Source of the DNA: a virus
Virus record (IMG/VR): IMGVR_UViG_3300024346_006511
Location: 1 to 64,000 of that record
Direction: 5' to 3' (one strand)
DNA length: 64,000 nucleotides
The position numbers were made by a program, and so were the translations under genes. Every line of letters begins with the position of its first letter. Within the stretch, counting starts at the first letter, position 1. The notes beneath the pieces are model-generated. The model was not told where the DNA came from. It worked only from the letters and a program-made list of their open reading frames with translations, and ran no database searches. This document shows, piece after piece, positions 46,721 to 54,188 of this stretch.

Positions 46721-46902
46721 ATAATTACTGCTTTGCGACTGCAACAATTATAAAACGATTAACGCTAGAAAATTTGTGTAGAACGGTTACTATAACGATG
46801 AAATGGATACGTCGACTTATTAGTCACCTTAATCGAGTATTCTGCACTTCTAATAATAAATATACAACTTTGACTAAAAGCTATATAAAAGTGGTGAGAA
46901 AA
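46721..46902. other. Leader region before the envelope cassette
   Basis: About 180 bp between a terminator and the ATG at 46720. It contains the possible promoter at 46876-46908 and a TATATTTATTATT stretch around 46850. No open frame of useful size on the minus strand. Confidence 0.5.
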
Positions 46903-46908
46903 GAACAA
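46876..46908 (-). promoter_or_regulatory. Possible promoter of the envelope cassette
   Basis: TTG at 46908-46906, formed by the end of the terminator's T run, 20 bp, then TATAGCTTTT at 46885-46876; TAGCTTTT fits TAnnTTTG with a 22 bp spacer. Weaker than the main family. The leader to the start at 46720 would be long, ~150 bases. Confidence 0.35.
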
Positions 46909-46935
46909 AAAAAAAGGACCCTTATTTGGGCCCTT
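46903..46935 (-). terminator. Rho-independent terminator
   Basis: On the minus strand an 8 bp stem AAGGGCCC/GGGTCCTT with loop AAATAA (stem halves at 46935-46928 and 46921-46914, including one G-T pair), then a run of nine Ts. It ends the transcript of the genes at 46974 and upstream. Confidence 0.9.
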
Positions 46936-46973
46936 CTGTATCATAGATCTCTTCTTGTAATCCTGAGTATTGT

Positions 46974-47195
46974 CTACTCCAAACGTTTTTCTTCTTTAGG
47001 TTTAAAGGCTTCGTTGACGTGTCCACACTTTGTGCAGGCGAAGACGGGTATCGGGATATATGAGGCTTCTCGCTGTCCAGTGAGTAATCCGGGGACTTTT
47101 CTGATAACGAGGTTCTGGACGAAGTGAGGGTTCCCACACTCATCACAAGTGACTGGAGTAGTTTGATTAAAGTCGACATTCGGTTGATGCTGCAT
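46974..47195 (-). CDS. Zinc-ribbon protein
   Basis: A 73-residue protein with paired CxxC motifs: VTCDECGNPHF (residues ~16-26) and FACTKCGHVNE (~52-62), and IRKVPGLLTGQREASYIPIP between. From memory, the same layout is found in small zinc proteins of T4-like marine phages. Nucleic-acid or protein binding; the exact role is not known. A terminator follows 40 bp downstream. Confidence 0.8.
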   Translation of the reverse strand: MQHQPNVDFNQTTPVTCDECGNPHFVQNLVIRKVPGLLTGQREASYIPIPVFACTKCGHVNEAFKPKEEKRLE

Positions 47196-47198
47196 AGC

Positions 47199-47480
47199 TT
47201 ATTTTTTAGCTTTAGGCTTTCTACCTCTACGAGGCTTACCTTTGATAGCTCCTTTAACATCCTTAACTTGTTCCACTACATCTGCAGCCGCTTCTTTAAC
47301 GTCTTTAAGCTCTTCCTTAACTCTCTTAGCTCTACGTTTTACGACTTTTACAGTATCCTCTACTTTGTCAGGAATACCGTCTTTGTCTTCATCTTTGGTG
47401 AGTCCGAAATATTTCGTTCCTACCCATACTACTGCTCCAGCAACTGCTAAAACTAGTACGATAATTAAAATTGTTTTCAT
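47199..47480 (-). CDS. Anchored helical protein with basic tail
   Basis: A 93-residue protein: membrane helix (ILIIVLVLAVAGAVVWVG, ~4-21), a short acidic DEDKDGIPD like a calcium-binding thrombospondin repeat, an amphipathic helix (RRAKRVKEELKDVKEAAADV, ~48-68), and a very basic end (KPRRGRKPKAKK) with an AT-hook-like RGRK. It might tether nucleic acid to the membrane; that is speculation. Confidence 0.6.
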   Translation of the reverse strand: MKTILIIVLVLAVAGAVVWVGTKYFGLTKDEDKDGIPDKVEDTVKVVKRRAKRVKEELKDVKEAAADVVEQVKDVKGAIKGKPRRGRKPKAKK

Positions 47481-47521
47481 TTGTTTTTAGATTTGATTAA
47501 CACTCTGTTTATATAAATATA

Positions 47522-48037
47522 CTAGGATTTCTTCTTCGGGTACTTAAGAGGTTTCCAATACGTACCGTACTTTGCTTCCATCTTATCATAGAAACTAAGA
47601 AGGTTAACAGCCCTAGTGTTTACTACTTCTTTTTCGTATTGCTCTTTAGTCATTTTTAGCTTGAGTATGAAAGCTTTTTTGAGTTCTGTTAAACGTCTAG
47701 CCTCTTCTTTCTCATAGTCTTCTAATAGTCTTTTACGTCTAGCTTTATCTACTTGAGTCTTTTCTCTGTAAGTATCTTCATATCCTCTACACTCTACAAA
47801 TACTTCGTTCATTCTATGCTCTACTAACTGTGCTTCAAATGCATAAGGAGCAACATCGAAGTCCCCATTGAGAATACGTTCTCTTAGGTCATGACGATTA
47901 GTTAAAGGTTTCTGTTTAGGTGTATAGCTTCTCCACCACATGAATCTATCATAAGGTTTCTTGTAGTAGTCTTTCTTAAAGAAGTTAATTAACCACTTTT
48001 GCTCGAGGCTTGGATTGTAGGGTAATGATGTAACCAT
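47522..48037 (-). CDS. Unknown charged phage protein
   Basis: A 171-residue protein, aromatic at the N-terminus (WLINFFKKDYYKKPYDRFM, then WWRSYTPKQKPLTNRHD), with a long charged helix (RRKRLLEDYEKEEARRLTE, ~98-150) and a basic end (KPLKYPKKKS). No motif of a known enzyme. It may be a structural component; the gene for a large probable structural protein lies just upstream. The start follows the -7 box by 2 bp. Confidence 0.65.
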   Translation of the reverse strand: MVTSLPYNPSLEQKWLINFFKKDYYKKPYDRFMWWRSYTPKQKPLTNRHDLRERILNGDFDVAPYAFEAQLVEHRMNEVFVECRGYEDTYREKTQVDKARRKRLLEDYEKEEARRLTELKKAFILKLKMTKEQYEKEVVNTRAVNLLSFYDKMEAKYGTYWKPLKYPKKKS

Positions 48038-48039
48038 AT

Positions 48040-48071
48040 CTTAATATAAGAAAATAATCTTATATACGCAA
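48040..48071 (-). promoter_or_regulatory. Promoter, leaderless type, for the gene at 47522
   Basis: TTG at 48071-48069, 20 bp, TATATTAAG at 48048-48040, 2 bp before the start codon. Confidence 0.7.
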
Positions 48072-48088
48072 CTAATTAGTAATATATT

Positions 48089-48256
48089 TTAAGAATGTTT
48101 TGCAACAATCAACTCTAGTATCTTAGATGATATTGCATTCATTTCTTGAGTTTGTTCAAAAGTGACAACAGAGTGTCCAGTTTCCTGAGCACCTGTTGAT
48201 TCAGTTTGTGTTTGTTTACTTCTATAAATTAATGAAGCATCTAATGGCTTATTCAT
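48089..48256 (-). CDS. Small Gln/Thr/Ser-rich protein (55 aa)
   Basis: Frame from the ATG at 48256 to TAA at 48089. Opens MNKPLDASLIYRSKQTQT, a low-complexity middle (TESTGAQETGHSVVTFEQ), then a helix (EMNAISSKILELIVAKHS). It ends just before the -33 box of the next promoter. Unknown; perhaps a virion or adaptor piece following the large structural gene. Confidence 0.5.
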   Translation of the reverse strand: MNKPLDASLIYRSKQTQTESTGAQETGHSVVTFEQTQEMNAISSKILELIVAKHS

Positions 48257-48265
48257 AATCTTCTA

Positions 48266-49675
48266 TTATTTAGGTGGTTCAAGTTTTTGTGGTGGGTTGT
48301 GAAATGAAATTACTACTTCATTATTAGCATCTTCCGTATCAACAACAAGGTTATCATTTGTTTCAATATCCACTGTAAAGAAACTTCCTGTTGGTGAATG
48401 TAAAATTATATGTCTTGAATCTAGTATTGGTACTAATTCATTATCAGTATTGAATACGTAATCTAGATCTTTGTTGATTTGATGTGGCTGCCTGTAAGCC
48501 CATGTATTAGACCCTGAGTTATAAGTAATAACAGCAGAATCTACGCCCAAGTAAACTGGTGTGGTAGACCCTGAAGGGTGAATCATAAATACATCGTTAT
48601 GTAAATTGTTATGTACTGCTGCATTTGATACGGCAATAGAAGAAGTTACTCCAGAATTAGCAGGTAATGCCTTTCCTACATGTCTCCATGCTGAATAGTC
48701 AGCTATGTTTTCTGTATCTGGTGCTCCTTCTATATGGAAACCTTTCATTGCTTGTCCAGTGTTTATTTCACTAGCCTGTAAAGCTCCGTTATCTGCGGCT
48801 AAAAGTCTTTCTGTTACAAATACACCATTGTAGGTCATCTTACTCTTTATAGTACTAGTTGAATACTCATAGTAGTGTTTGTTATCTAGTACTTTATTCA
48901 TTCCATCATCAGCAAGATCAAGAACCTCTGGAATAGAGAATTGACTATATTGCTGGAAAGAACCTACGTTACACATATTTAGTCCACCACCATAAGCAAT
49001 TGCATATTGTCTAAATGAACTAACAGCTTGTTGTGTATCTTCACTTGAAGAGTGAATCAGGTAATTAGTAAGGTAGTAATCTCCTTTTAATTCACCTTTT
49101 ACTGTACTCCAGTCTCTTACTTTAACAAACTTTAATGCATCCCAAGTATCTCTTTTAGTTTTAGCTGCAAGGTCGGGGATGTTAGAGCTGTTTGAACTAG
49201 ATGTTAAATTGTCTATTTCTCCTTCACTACCACTGTAGTAAAAAGGAACTGCTAAGCTAGAGGAATTATACTCGTTTAATAATCTTAACGGTGAGTGTCC
49301 AGTAGCACAGTATGTATTGTCTAATATAGCGTTATCATCATAAGCTAACCTTAGTATAAATTTATCTGCTTCGTCTGTTACTGCTGCAGGAAATATACTG
49401 TGGTAATCTTCTTTATGATGAGTGAAATCTGTAATAAAAGATTCTCCTTGTGCAGATGCAGATAATGCATTTACAATCTCTTGGTGAATCTGTGGTTTAT
49501 AGATAACGTCAAGTTTAGTTGCGTTTACTTCTTGCATAACTGTGAACAGTGAAGACCATTCCAGGGCAGTGTTTACCTCTGAGGCAGGGATCGTAGTGTC
49601 GGTGTTCATTTCAACAAACTTTAAATCTCCTTCTGGGGACTTAACGTAATCGAATGATAGTAGTGTTCCTTTCAT
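48266..49675 (-). CDS. Probable virion structural protein
   Basis: A 469-residue protein that begins KGTLLSFDYVKSPEGDLKF then VEMNTDTTIP, an N-terminus found on large marine phage proteins whose function is not established (the start recalls an ATP-grasp-like beta hairpin, but I see no ATP site). The body is strand-rich with Asn/Ser/Tyr-rich loops (GSEGEIDNLTSSSNSSN, SSTIKSKMTYNG). No signal peptide. Size and composition suit a virion or host-contact protein. Confidence 0.55.
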   Translation of the reverse strand: MKGTLLSFDYVKSPEGDLKFVEMNTDTTIPASEVNTALEWSSLFTVMQEVNATKLDVIYKPQIHQEIVNALSASAQGESFITDFTHHKEDYHSIFPAAVTDEADKFILRLAYDDNAILDNTYCATGHSPLRLLNEYNSSSLAVPFYYSGSEGEIDNLTSSSNSSNIPDLAAKTKRDTWDALKFVKVRDWSTVKGELKGDYYLTNYLIHSSSEDTQQAVSSFRQYAIAYGGGLNMCNVGSFQQYSQFSIPEVLDLADDGMNKVLDNKHYYEYSTSTIKSKMTYNGVFVTERLLAADNGALQASEINTGQAMKGFHIEGAPDTENIADYSAWRHVGKALPANSGVTSSIAVSNAAVHNNLHNDVFMIHPSGSTTPVYLGVDSAVITYNSGSNTWAYRQPHQINKDLDYVFNTDNELVPILDSRHIILHSPTGSFFTVDIETNDNLVVDTEDANNEVVISFHNPPQKLEPPK

Positions 49676-49728
49676 AATGTTAGATAATTATTCTCTTATG
49701 TTTATAAATATCGGTGATTTAGCATTTA

Positions 49729-50460
49729 CTAGATTAAGGTCCTATTTCCTTTTCTAGAAAGCCATCCTTTATTTGAATAGTGTTTTATTAATTTATTTCT
49801 GATGTTCTTATGTTGTGATTGTCTCCATTGGGCTTGATCGTCAGCGCCTCTTTCTCCTAGAGTAAGATCTTGCCATGTCTGTGGGTCTTCCTTATCCTTG
49901 TCTATAATATAAATAGGTATATTGTTCTTGAATAAACAGTAAGAAAAATGTAAATCTTCTCCTGAGCCTTCTTCTTTTAATTTATCGTAGAGAAAATGTT
50001 GTAAAAGTTCAGTTTTCATAAACCATCCTTGACCGCCCATATCTACTTTTGTTGGTTCTGTTAGAAAATGTTTTGGACCAATTCTCTCTTTTACATCATA
50101 CAGAGTAGAGTTTGATTTAAAATTAACTCCGTATGTAGCTACTACAACTTTATCATTGTGCTCCTTACTAAAGTTAATACATCTCTCTATGTACTTCTCA
50201 CCAGGTAGTATATCATCATCTACTATAAAAGTATATGGTGTCTTTATATGTAAGGAATTATAGAATCTACCGTAGAGAGAATTAAAATGTTCTGAGTCAT
50301 TTTGATAAATTATTGCTGGGTAATTTAAATTGTATCTCCAATTAGATCTCCATATAATCATAATGTCAGAATCTACGGTTTGGTTTTCAATAGATTCTAT
50401 CTGTGAAGGTAGGTAGTCTAGTCTATTTACAACTGATAATACTGTTGTTACTTCTTTCAT
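49729..50460 (-). CDS. Family 2 glycosyltransferase-like protein
   Basis: A 243-residue protein: VTTVLSVVNRLDYLPSQIES (residues ~4-23), ESIENQTVDSDIMIIWRSN, and the DxD region TPYTFIVDDDILPGEKYI (~73-90). GGQGWFMKTELLQHFLYDK (~137) and EGSGEDLHFSYCLF (~160) are acceptor-side motifs. It lies outside the main island next to a structural gene, so it may decorate the virion. It overlaps the next upstream gene by 4 bp. Confidence 0.75.
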   Translation of the reverse strand: MKEVTTVLSVVNRLDYLPSQIESIENQTVDSDIMIIWRSNWRYNLNYPAIIYQNDSEHFNSLYGRFYNSLHIKTPYTFIVDDDILPGEKYIERCINFSKEHNDKVVVATYGVNFKSNSTLYDVKERIGPKHFLTEPTKVDMGGQGWFMKTELLQHFLYDKLKEEGSGEDLHFSYCLFKNNIPIYIIDKDKEDPQTWQDLTLGERGADDQAQWRQSQHKNIRNKLIKHYSNKGWLSRKGNRTLI

Positions 50461-51185
50461 ATTAGTTTACCTGGTTTGTACATTCTTAATATATAGTCTC
50501 CTTCCCAATTTGGTATCGTATCCCAAGGTGAGTCTTCTAAATGGTAACCTGTTTTATTAAGTTCAGTATAATGCTCTTTTCTCTCTTTTGTTTTTTCTAA
50601 CCTACCTTTTATCCATCTATAGTGATCAATCTCTATTATATCTTTTTTATTATTAGTATTAACTTTTAAATGGTGAGGACTAGTCAATCTATCATGAGAA
50701 GGGAATATACATGGTTTATATAAATCGGTCCAAACTGTCCTGTTAGTAACTAAAGGAAATTGTTCCAAGAGTGGCTTGTCAGTTATTTCAATAAGCTCTT
50801 TCTTAGCAGATTCTCTATCTTGAAGTTTACCCCATCTGAAGTTATTATCTTTTAGGTACTCTCTAATTGGACTGTCCCATACCTGATGTTCATCTACATC
50901 AGCCATCATAATGTAATCCTCTAGTGAGCTTTCTATAATTTTATTAAGTTTATGAGTTTTAGTTACACCGTCAAATAATCCAACCCATTTTACCAAAGTG
51001 AGATTTGTATCTCCTATTATCTCTTTAATCTCATTATAAACCTCTTTACATTTAAAGTCTGTTTTCTTGTGTATAATAAGGTGTATATGATCTATATGTA
51101 ATGCTCTATAATGCTTAAGAAAGTGGGACAGTAACGGTCTATCGTAGTCTAACCCAATGCAACTAATCAGTTTAATACTTATCAT
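50457..51185 (-). CDS. Glycosyltransferase-like protein (GT92/GT2 type)
   Basis: A 242-residue protein: IKLISCIGLDYDRPLLSHFL, then HYRALHIDHIHLIIH, as in GT92-like enzymes, and EDYIMMADVDEHQVWDSP (~92-109, the DxD-like DVD). IDHYRWIKGRLEKTKERKEH ends the core. It overlaps both the oxygenase and next glycosyltransferase genes, which suggests that these act in one pathway. Confidence 0.7.
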   Translation of the reverse strand: MISIKLISCIGLDYDRPLLSHFLKHYRALHIDHIHLIIHKKTDFKCKEVYNEIKEIIGDTNLTLVKWVGLFDGVTKTHKLNKIIESSLEDYIMMADVDEHQVWDSPIREYLKDNNFRWGKLQDRESAKKELIEITDKPLLEQFPLVTNRTVWTDLYKPCIFPSHDRLTSPHHLKVNTNNKKDIIEIDHYRWIKGRLEKTKERKEHYTELNKTGYHLEDSPWDTIPNWEGDYILRMYKPGKLI

Positions 51186-51673
51186 TTTTTATCTGCGTAC
51201 CATACTACCAGTACTTTTCTTGAACCTTTCAAAATCTTAGTGACTCTATGTGGAGCATCCATTCCCATATAGTATGCAACTTGACCTCTCTTCTTAAAAT
51301 TGGTAAGTTCTCCTCTAAGGTAAAAATCTCCGCCTTCGAAATCATCCTCTAACATAATAACATAAGTATGAAGAGAATTTTCATCTTTATGCTCTAATGC
51401 CTGTCCTCCTATATTGTAATTTACTCTATGAATAGTAATAGGGTCGTGCCTGTTTATTTGTAATGCTGCTGATAATGCTACATTTAATGATTCATTCTCT
51501 ACTGAGTAGAAATCTATATTGGTTTCATTAGATGCTTCTGTAAACCTATCAAAATGTACTAAGCCAGGAGCTAATCTCTCTAGTCTTTCCATCTGTTTTG
51601 GTTCAGCTTTAGGAACTATATCTAGAAACTCTTCTAATAAGGTTACAATGTCTTGTTCTATCTCAAATATCAT
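51182..51673 (-). CDS. 2-oxoglutarate/Fe(II) oxygenase, third of three
   Basis: A 163-residue prolyl-4-hydroxylase-like protein. EHKDENSLHTYVIML gives the HxD (His ~102, Asp ~104), FEGGDFYLRGEL follows, GMDAPHRVTKI gives the distal His (~143) and GSRKVLVVWY the 2-oxoglutarate Arg. Placed between two glycosyltransferase genes and a GNAT-like unknown protein; hydroxylation of a protein that is then glycosylated is a possible reading. Confidence 0.85.
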   Translation of the reverse strand: MIFEIEQDIVTLLEEFLDIVPKAEPKQMERLERLAPGLVHFDRFTEASNETNIDFYSVENESLNVALSAALQINRHDPITIHRVNYNIGGQALEHKDENSLHTYVIMLEDDFEGGDFYLRGELTNFKKRGQVAYYMGMDAPHRVTKILKGSRKVLVVWYADKK

Positions 51674-52188
51674 TTTATAAACTTAAATTCACGTCCTCCT
51701 ATTTTGTGACATATTTTTATAGGTGCTTTATTCCATCCGTCCATGTACCCGTACATATAGTCACTATAACTTAGAAATAACTTAAACCCATGGTTGTACA
51801 TCTGTAAGCCTGTATTCTTAGGAATATCCAGGTCCTTACGTATATATGTACCTCCCCAGTATGTTGAGTTTTCAGTTGGTAGTGGATGTACTTCATTTAT
51901 CCAGTCATATGTAAAGACGTTAGAGAACCATCCCCAACCTATAGCCTCTTTTACGTCCTCGTGGAAAAACAAAGTACATTTAGACACTCCTTGTAATCTT
52001 AATTCGACATTAGTTATTGTTGGTCTTCCATCCCAATCACTTAAGTTAGTATCTATCGAACTAACAAATGCTTTAAAATGTTCTTCACCATCTTCAAACT
52101 TATCGATGACTTTGATAGAAAATGAATTATCGATTCTTAGAGGTTTAAACTCACTCTTATGAATCTGCATTTCATACCTACTACTCAT
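51670..52188 (-). CDS. Unknown phage protein (172 aa)
   Basis: A 172-residue soluble protein, strand-rich, with AIGWGWFSNVFTYDWINEVH (~84-103) and WGGTYIRKDLDIPKNTGLQM (~112-131). The strand-turn-helix order has some acyltransferase (GNAT) flavour, but the acetyl-CoA loop is not seen. It shares 4 bp with the oxygenase gene and 8 bp with the next gene upstream. Function unknown. Confidence 0.6.
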   Translation of the reverse strand: MSSRYEMQIHKSEFKPLRIDNSFSIKVIDKFEDGEEHFKAFVSSIDTNLSDWDGRPTITNVELRLQGVSKCTLFFHEDVKEAIGWGWFSNVFTYDWINEVHPLPTENSTYWGGTYIRKDLDIPKNTGLQMYNHGFKLFLSYSDYMYGYMDGWNKAPIKICHKIGGREFKFIK

Positions 52189-52420
52189 CTTTAACTAACT
52201 CATCAACTGCTATCTCTAATCCGAGTAACAGACTTGTTGTACCAAACTCTTTTCTAACTTCTTCCGCTCGCATCTCTACCTGTGCTAATACATTTGCTTT
52301 AGTAGCCTTAGCAAGTAAAGCCATAATTTTATATTCTCTAGATTGCTCTGGAGACATATAGTCTGTTTGGATTATTCCATCCTCTACTAACTCGTTGTAT
52401 TTTTTAATTGAATCGCTCAT
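52181..52420 (-). CDS. Small helical protein
   Basis: A 79-residue helical acidic protein (KKYNELVEDGIIQTDYMSPE, LLAKATKANVLAQVEMRAEE). It overlaps its upstream neighbour, the nucleosidase gene, by 17 bp. No metal or DNA-binding motif. Function unknown. Confidence 0.6.
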   Translation of the reverse strand: MSDSIKKYNELVEDGIIQTDYMSPEQSREYKIMALLAKATKANVLAQVEMRAEEVRKEFGTTSLLLGLEIAVDELVKDE

Positions 52421-52937
52421 TGAAAACCTTTTTAAAGTTATTATATCCTATTGAAGCATTAGCTCTCCAATCTGTACTGTCTCCAGAGTCGCTAATCCAT
52501 TTAAATAAAGATAAGGAAATATTTTCAGACAAGCAAACTTTTGCTATAGAATATCCCTCCATATCTACTAAATCACATTTTCGAAGATTCTCAACATACG
52601 AATTACTATAAGTTGCTGTAGAGTCATAAAATGTATCTGTGGTAAATAATTTAACTTTAGTATCACTTACTTTAATACTCGAATGTTCTGGAACTACACA
52701 TCCATAAAAGTCGTCGTATACTTCTCCTACTTCAATAACATCTCCTATTCTAGCAGAACAAAGACTGCCACATGAACCAAAATTTACTACATGGTCAGGT
52801 TTATACTTCTGTATAAGTTTATAAGTATTAAGAGCTGCTTCTACTTTTCCTATACCAATTATATGTATAGGTACTCCATTTATTTCTGTATCGTGATGTT
52901 CAAGCTTTGTAGCTGATACTAATAAGATATTAGGCAT
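52404..52937 (-). CDS. Nucleoside phosphorylase/nucleosidase, MTAN-like
   Basis: A 177-residue protein of the purine nucleoside phosphorylase superfamily. ILLVSATKLEHHDTEI opens the first strand, VNFGSCGSLCSARIGDVIEV (~71-90) is the substrate loop, and VDMEGYSIAKVC (~138-149) is the VDMEx(A/S) signature of MTA/SAH nucleosidases. It is shorter than bacterial MTAN (about 230 residues). Cleaves adenine from a nucleoside; the next gene upstream, an adenine phosphoribosyltransferase, would recover that adenine. Confidence 0.75.
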   Translation of the reverse strand: MPNILLVSATKLEHHDTEINGVPIHIIGIGKVEAALNTYKLIQKYKPDHVVNFGSCGSLCSARIGDVIEVGEVYDDFYGCVVPEHSSIKVSDTKVKLFTTDTFYDSTATYSNSYVENLRKCDLVDMEGYSIAKVCLSENISLSLFKWISDSGDSTDWRANASIGYNNFKKVFNERFN

Positions 52938-53407
52938 TTTGTATTATGTGTTTTGTTAATTCCTATATCGAGTAAGCAAACAGTATCTGCTACTTCATAA
53001 CCCGCAAGTTCACAAAGTAGTTTTGCTGCTGCCATTGTTCCACCGGTCGCGAATACATCATCAACAATTATAACCGTACCAGAACCTTTTTGCATTTCTA
53101 CCGTATCTCTTCCATACTCCAATCCATACTCTAATGATACTAAGTCATTATTAGGTAGCTTGCCAGCTTTTCTAATCAACTTAAGACCAGCATGACAGTG
53201 ATCTGCCATAGCGGCCGCGAATATAAATCCTCTTGATTCTATACCTACCCAGTAATCAACACCTACTACATCAAAATTAGTAATGCGCTTCATCTCTGCT
53301 ACTGCTTGATGGAACGCGAATGGATCTGCAAGCAACGGTTGAATGTCTTTGTAATTTATCCCTTTTTTTGGAAAGTCGGGCACTTCAGTTATATAGTCTT
53401 TTAACAT
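52919..53407 (-). CDS. apt: Adenine phosphoribosyltransferase
   Basis: A 162-residue enzyme making AMP from adenine and PRPP. The start DYITEVPDFPKKGINYKDI (residues ~4-22) and VGIESRGFIFAAAMA (~53-67) are APRT-specific, and the PRPP motif is GTVIIVDDVFATGGTMAAA (~109-127). Length is close to bacterial Apt. It overlaps the nucleosidase by 19 bp, so the two are translationally coupled. Confidence 0.9.
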   Translation of the reverse strand: MLKDYITEVPDFPKKGINYKDIQPLLADPFAFHQAVAEMKRITNFDVVGVDYWVGIESRGFIFAAAMADHCHAGLKLIRKAGKLPNNDLVSLEYGLEYGRDTVEMQKGSGTVIIVDDVFATGGTMAAAKLLCELAGYEVADTVCLLDIGINKTHNTKCLISY

Positions 53408-53703
53408 AATTCACATTCAGGCATAAACCACCATATTACCAATATCACTATTACAGCAACTACTGTCACTATGAGTTGAATTGGTTTATTTTGTTTTTCT
53501 TTCCAAGCTTTGAGTTTTAATCCCCATCTATATCCAATTCCTGCAGACCAGTCCATTGCTCTACCTATCCAATCAAATGGCGGCACCTTTAACAACGTTA
53601 CTAATCCTATAAGAAATCCTGTAAAGTATTCTCCTCCAAGCATAAGAATAATCGATGCTGCGATGAAGTAATACCCTATATACTTTTTAAGGTGTTCTCT
53701 CAT
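53401..53703 (-). CDS. Membrane protein (100 aa)
   Basis: A 100-residue protein with hydrophobic segments at ~9-40 (YYFIAASIILMLGGEYF) and ~75-95 (LIVTVVAVIVILVIWWFM) around a loop (FDWIGRAMDWSAGIGYRWG). It overlaps the apt gene by 7 bp. An inner-membrane protein of unknown role in the purine gene group. Confidence 0.6.
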   Translation of the reverse strand: MREHLKKYIGYYFIAASIILMLGGEYFTGFLIGLVTLLKVPPFDWIGRAMDWSAGIGYRWGLKLKAWKEKQNKPIQLIVTVVAVIVILVIWWFMPECELC

Positions 53704-53864
53704 TTCTGTGTTTTGTTTTTCTGGTATATTTCTTCTTGTTCTTCACTGGCGATGGCATGCGCAGAGCATGGACCCACTCTTGGTAGGTCAACACCACTTC
53801 CTCCAACTTTACCTCTTTTTTCTCTCTTTTCGTTCCACTCATCACTAAAGTAAATAAATTCCAT
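53700..53864 (-). CDS. Small charged protein (54 aa)
   Basis: I start at the ATG at 53864 (MEFIYFSDEWNEKREKRG), placed 2 bp after a -7 box; the longer frame to 53924 runs into the terminator of the small RNA gene. Contains GSGVDLPRVGPCSAHAIAS, and a charged end (EEIYQKNKTQK). The mRNA is probably leaderless. Function unknown. Confidence 0.55.
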   Translation of the reverse strand: MEFIYFSDEWNEKREKRGKVGGSGVDLPRVGPCSAHAIASEEQEEIYQKNKTQK

Positions 53865-53865
53865 A

Positions 53866-53898
53866 CTACAATATACGATTTTTATTATAAATATCCAA
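53866..53898 (-). promoter_or_regulatory. Promoter, TATATTGTAG type, before the gene at 53700
   Basis: TTG at 53898-53896, 20 bp, TATATTGTAG at 53875-53866, 12 bp after the end of the terminator of the small RNA gene. Confidence 0.75.
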
Positions 53899-53909
53899 AG
53901 AATAAACAA

Positions 53910-53934
53910 TAAAAAACCCGGCACGTCTGCCGGG
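53910..53934 (-). terminator. Rho-independent terminator of the small RNA gene
   Basis: On the minus strand CCCGGCA-GACG-TGCCGGG, a perfect 7 bp GC-rich stem (53934-53917), then six Ts. It is the strongest hairpin in the window. Confidence 0.95.
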
Positions 53935-54052
53935 CTATTGATGTTAAGAAGTGTACTGCAACCGGATGCAATTAAGATTACCGGAAATTTCTTTTACGCT
54001 CACGGGGTACTTGACGCCGGACTACTCCATACCGACTTTCTTACCTTAACTA
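53910..54052 (-). ncRNA. Probable independent small RNA, ~145 nt
   Basis: A promoter at 54058-54090 and a terminator at 53910-53934 delimit a transcript without a useful open frame (longest start-to-stop is about 19 codons). It contains a hairpin GUCGG-UAUGGAGUAGU-CCGGC near the 5' end, whose loop carries GGAG, and a UGCA-UCCGGU-UGCA hairpin in the 3' half. It could be a regulatory RNA, a decoy or a packaging-type RNA. I do not recognise an RNA family. The 5' end is inferred from the -7 box. Confidence 0.65.
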
Positions 54053-54057
54053 ACTTA

Positions 54058-54090
54058 CTACAATATATGAATAATAAAGTTCATATGCAA
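54058..54090 (-). promoter_or_regulatory. Promoter of the small RNA gene
   Basis: TTG at 54090-54088, 20 bp, TATATTGTAG at 54067-54058; the -7 box is identical to those at 40495 and 53866. It sits just after the terminator of the histone-like gene. Confidence 0.75.
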
Positions 54091-54110
54091 CTATATCACC
54101 ATATATTTCC

Positions 54111-54139
54111 CAAAAAAAACCCCTCCGTTTCCGGAAGGG
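54111..54139 (-). terminator. Rho-independent terminator after the histone-like gene
   Basis: On the minus strand CCCTTCC-GGAAAC-GGAGGGG (54139-54120; one U-G pair) followed by eight Ts. The matching plus-strand hairpin has a C-A mismatch, so it is built for the minus strand. Confidence 0.9.
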
Positions 54140-54150
54140 CTTGTCAAATT

Positions 54151-54188
54151 CGCGCGTGGCGACTTCGTCGGAGAGAGAAACGCCCCCT
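54151..54188 (-). repeat. GC-rich hairpin repeat, copy B
   Basis: On the minus strand it follows the stop codon of the histone-like gene: GGGGG, TCTCTCTC, CGAC-GAA-GTCG hairpin, CCACGCGC, then the terminator. Matches copy A (3621-3661) with one base pair fewer in the stem. Confidence 0.7.

Noticed and set aside
46922-47260. A 112-residue minus-strand frame overlapping the zinc ribbon and its terminator
   Set aside because: The zinc-ribbon frame with paired CxxC motifs explains the same DNA, and this one runs into the terminator.
49690-49720. TATTTATA motifs (also at about 809, 21650, 32948, 41432, 53886, 58101) as T4-like late promoters
   Set aside because: The motif is the reverse complement of the T4 late box on the coding strand and is expected about nine times per strand by chance in DNA this AT-rich; kept only as an open idea.
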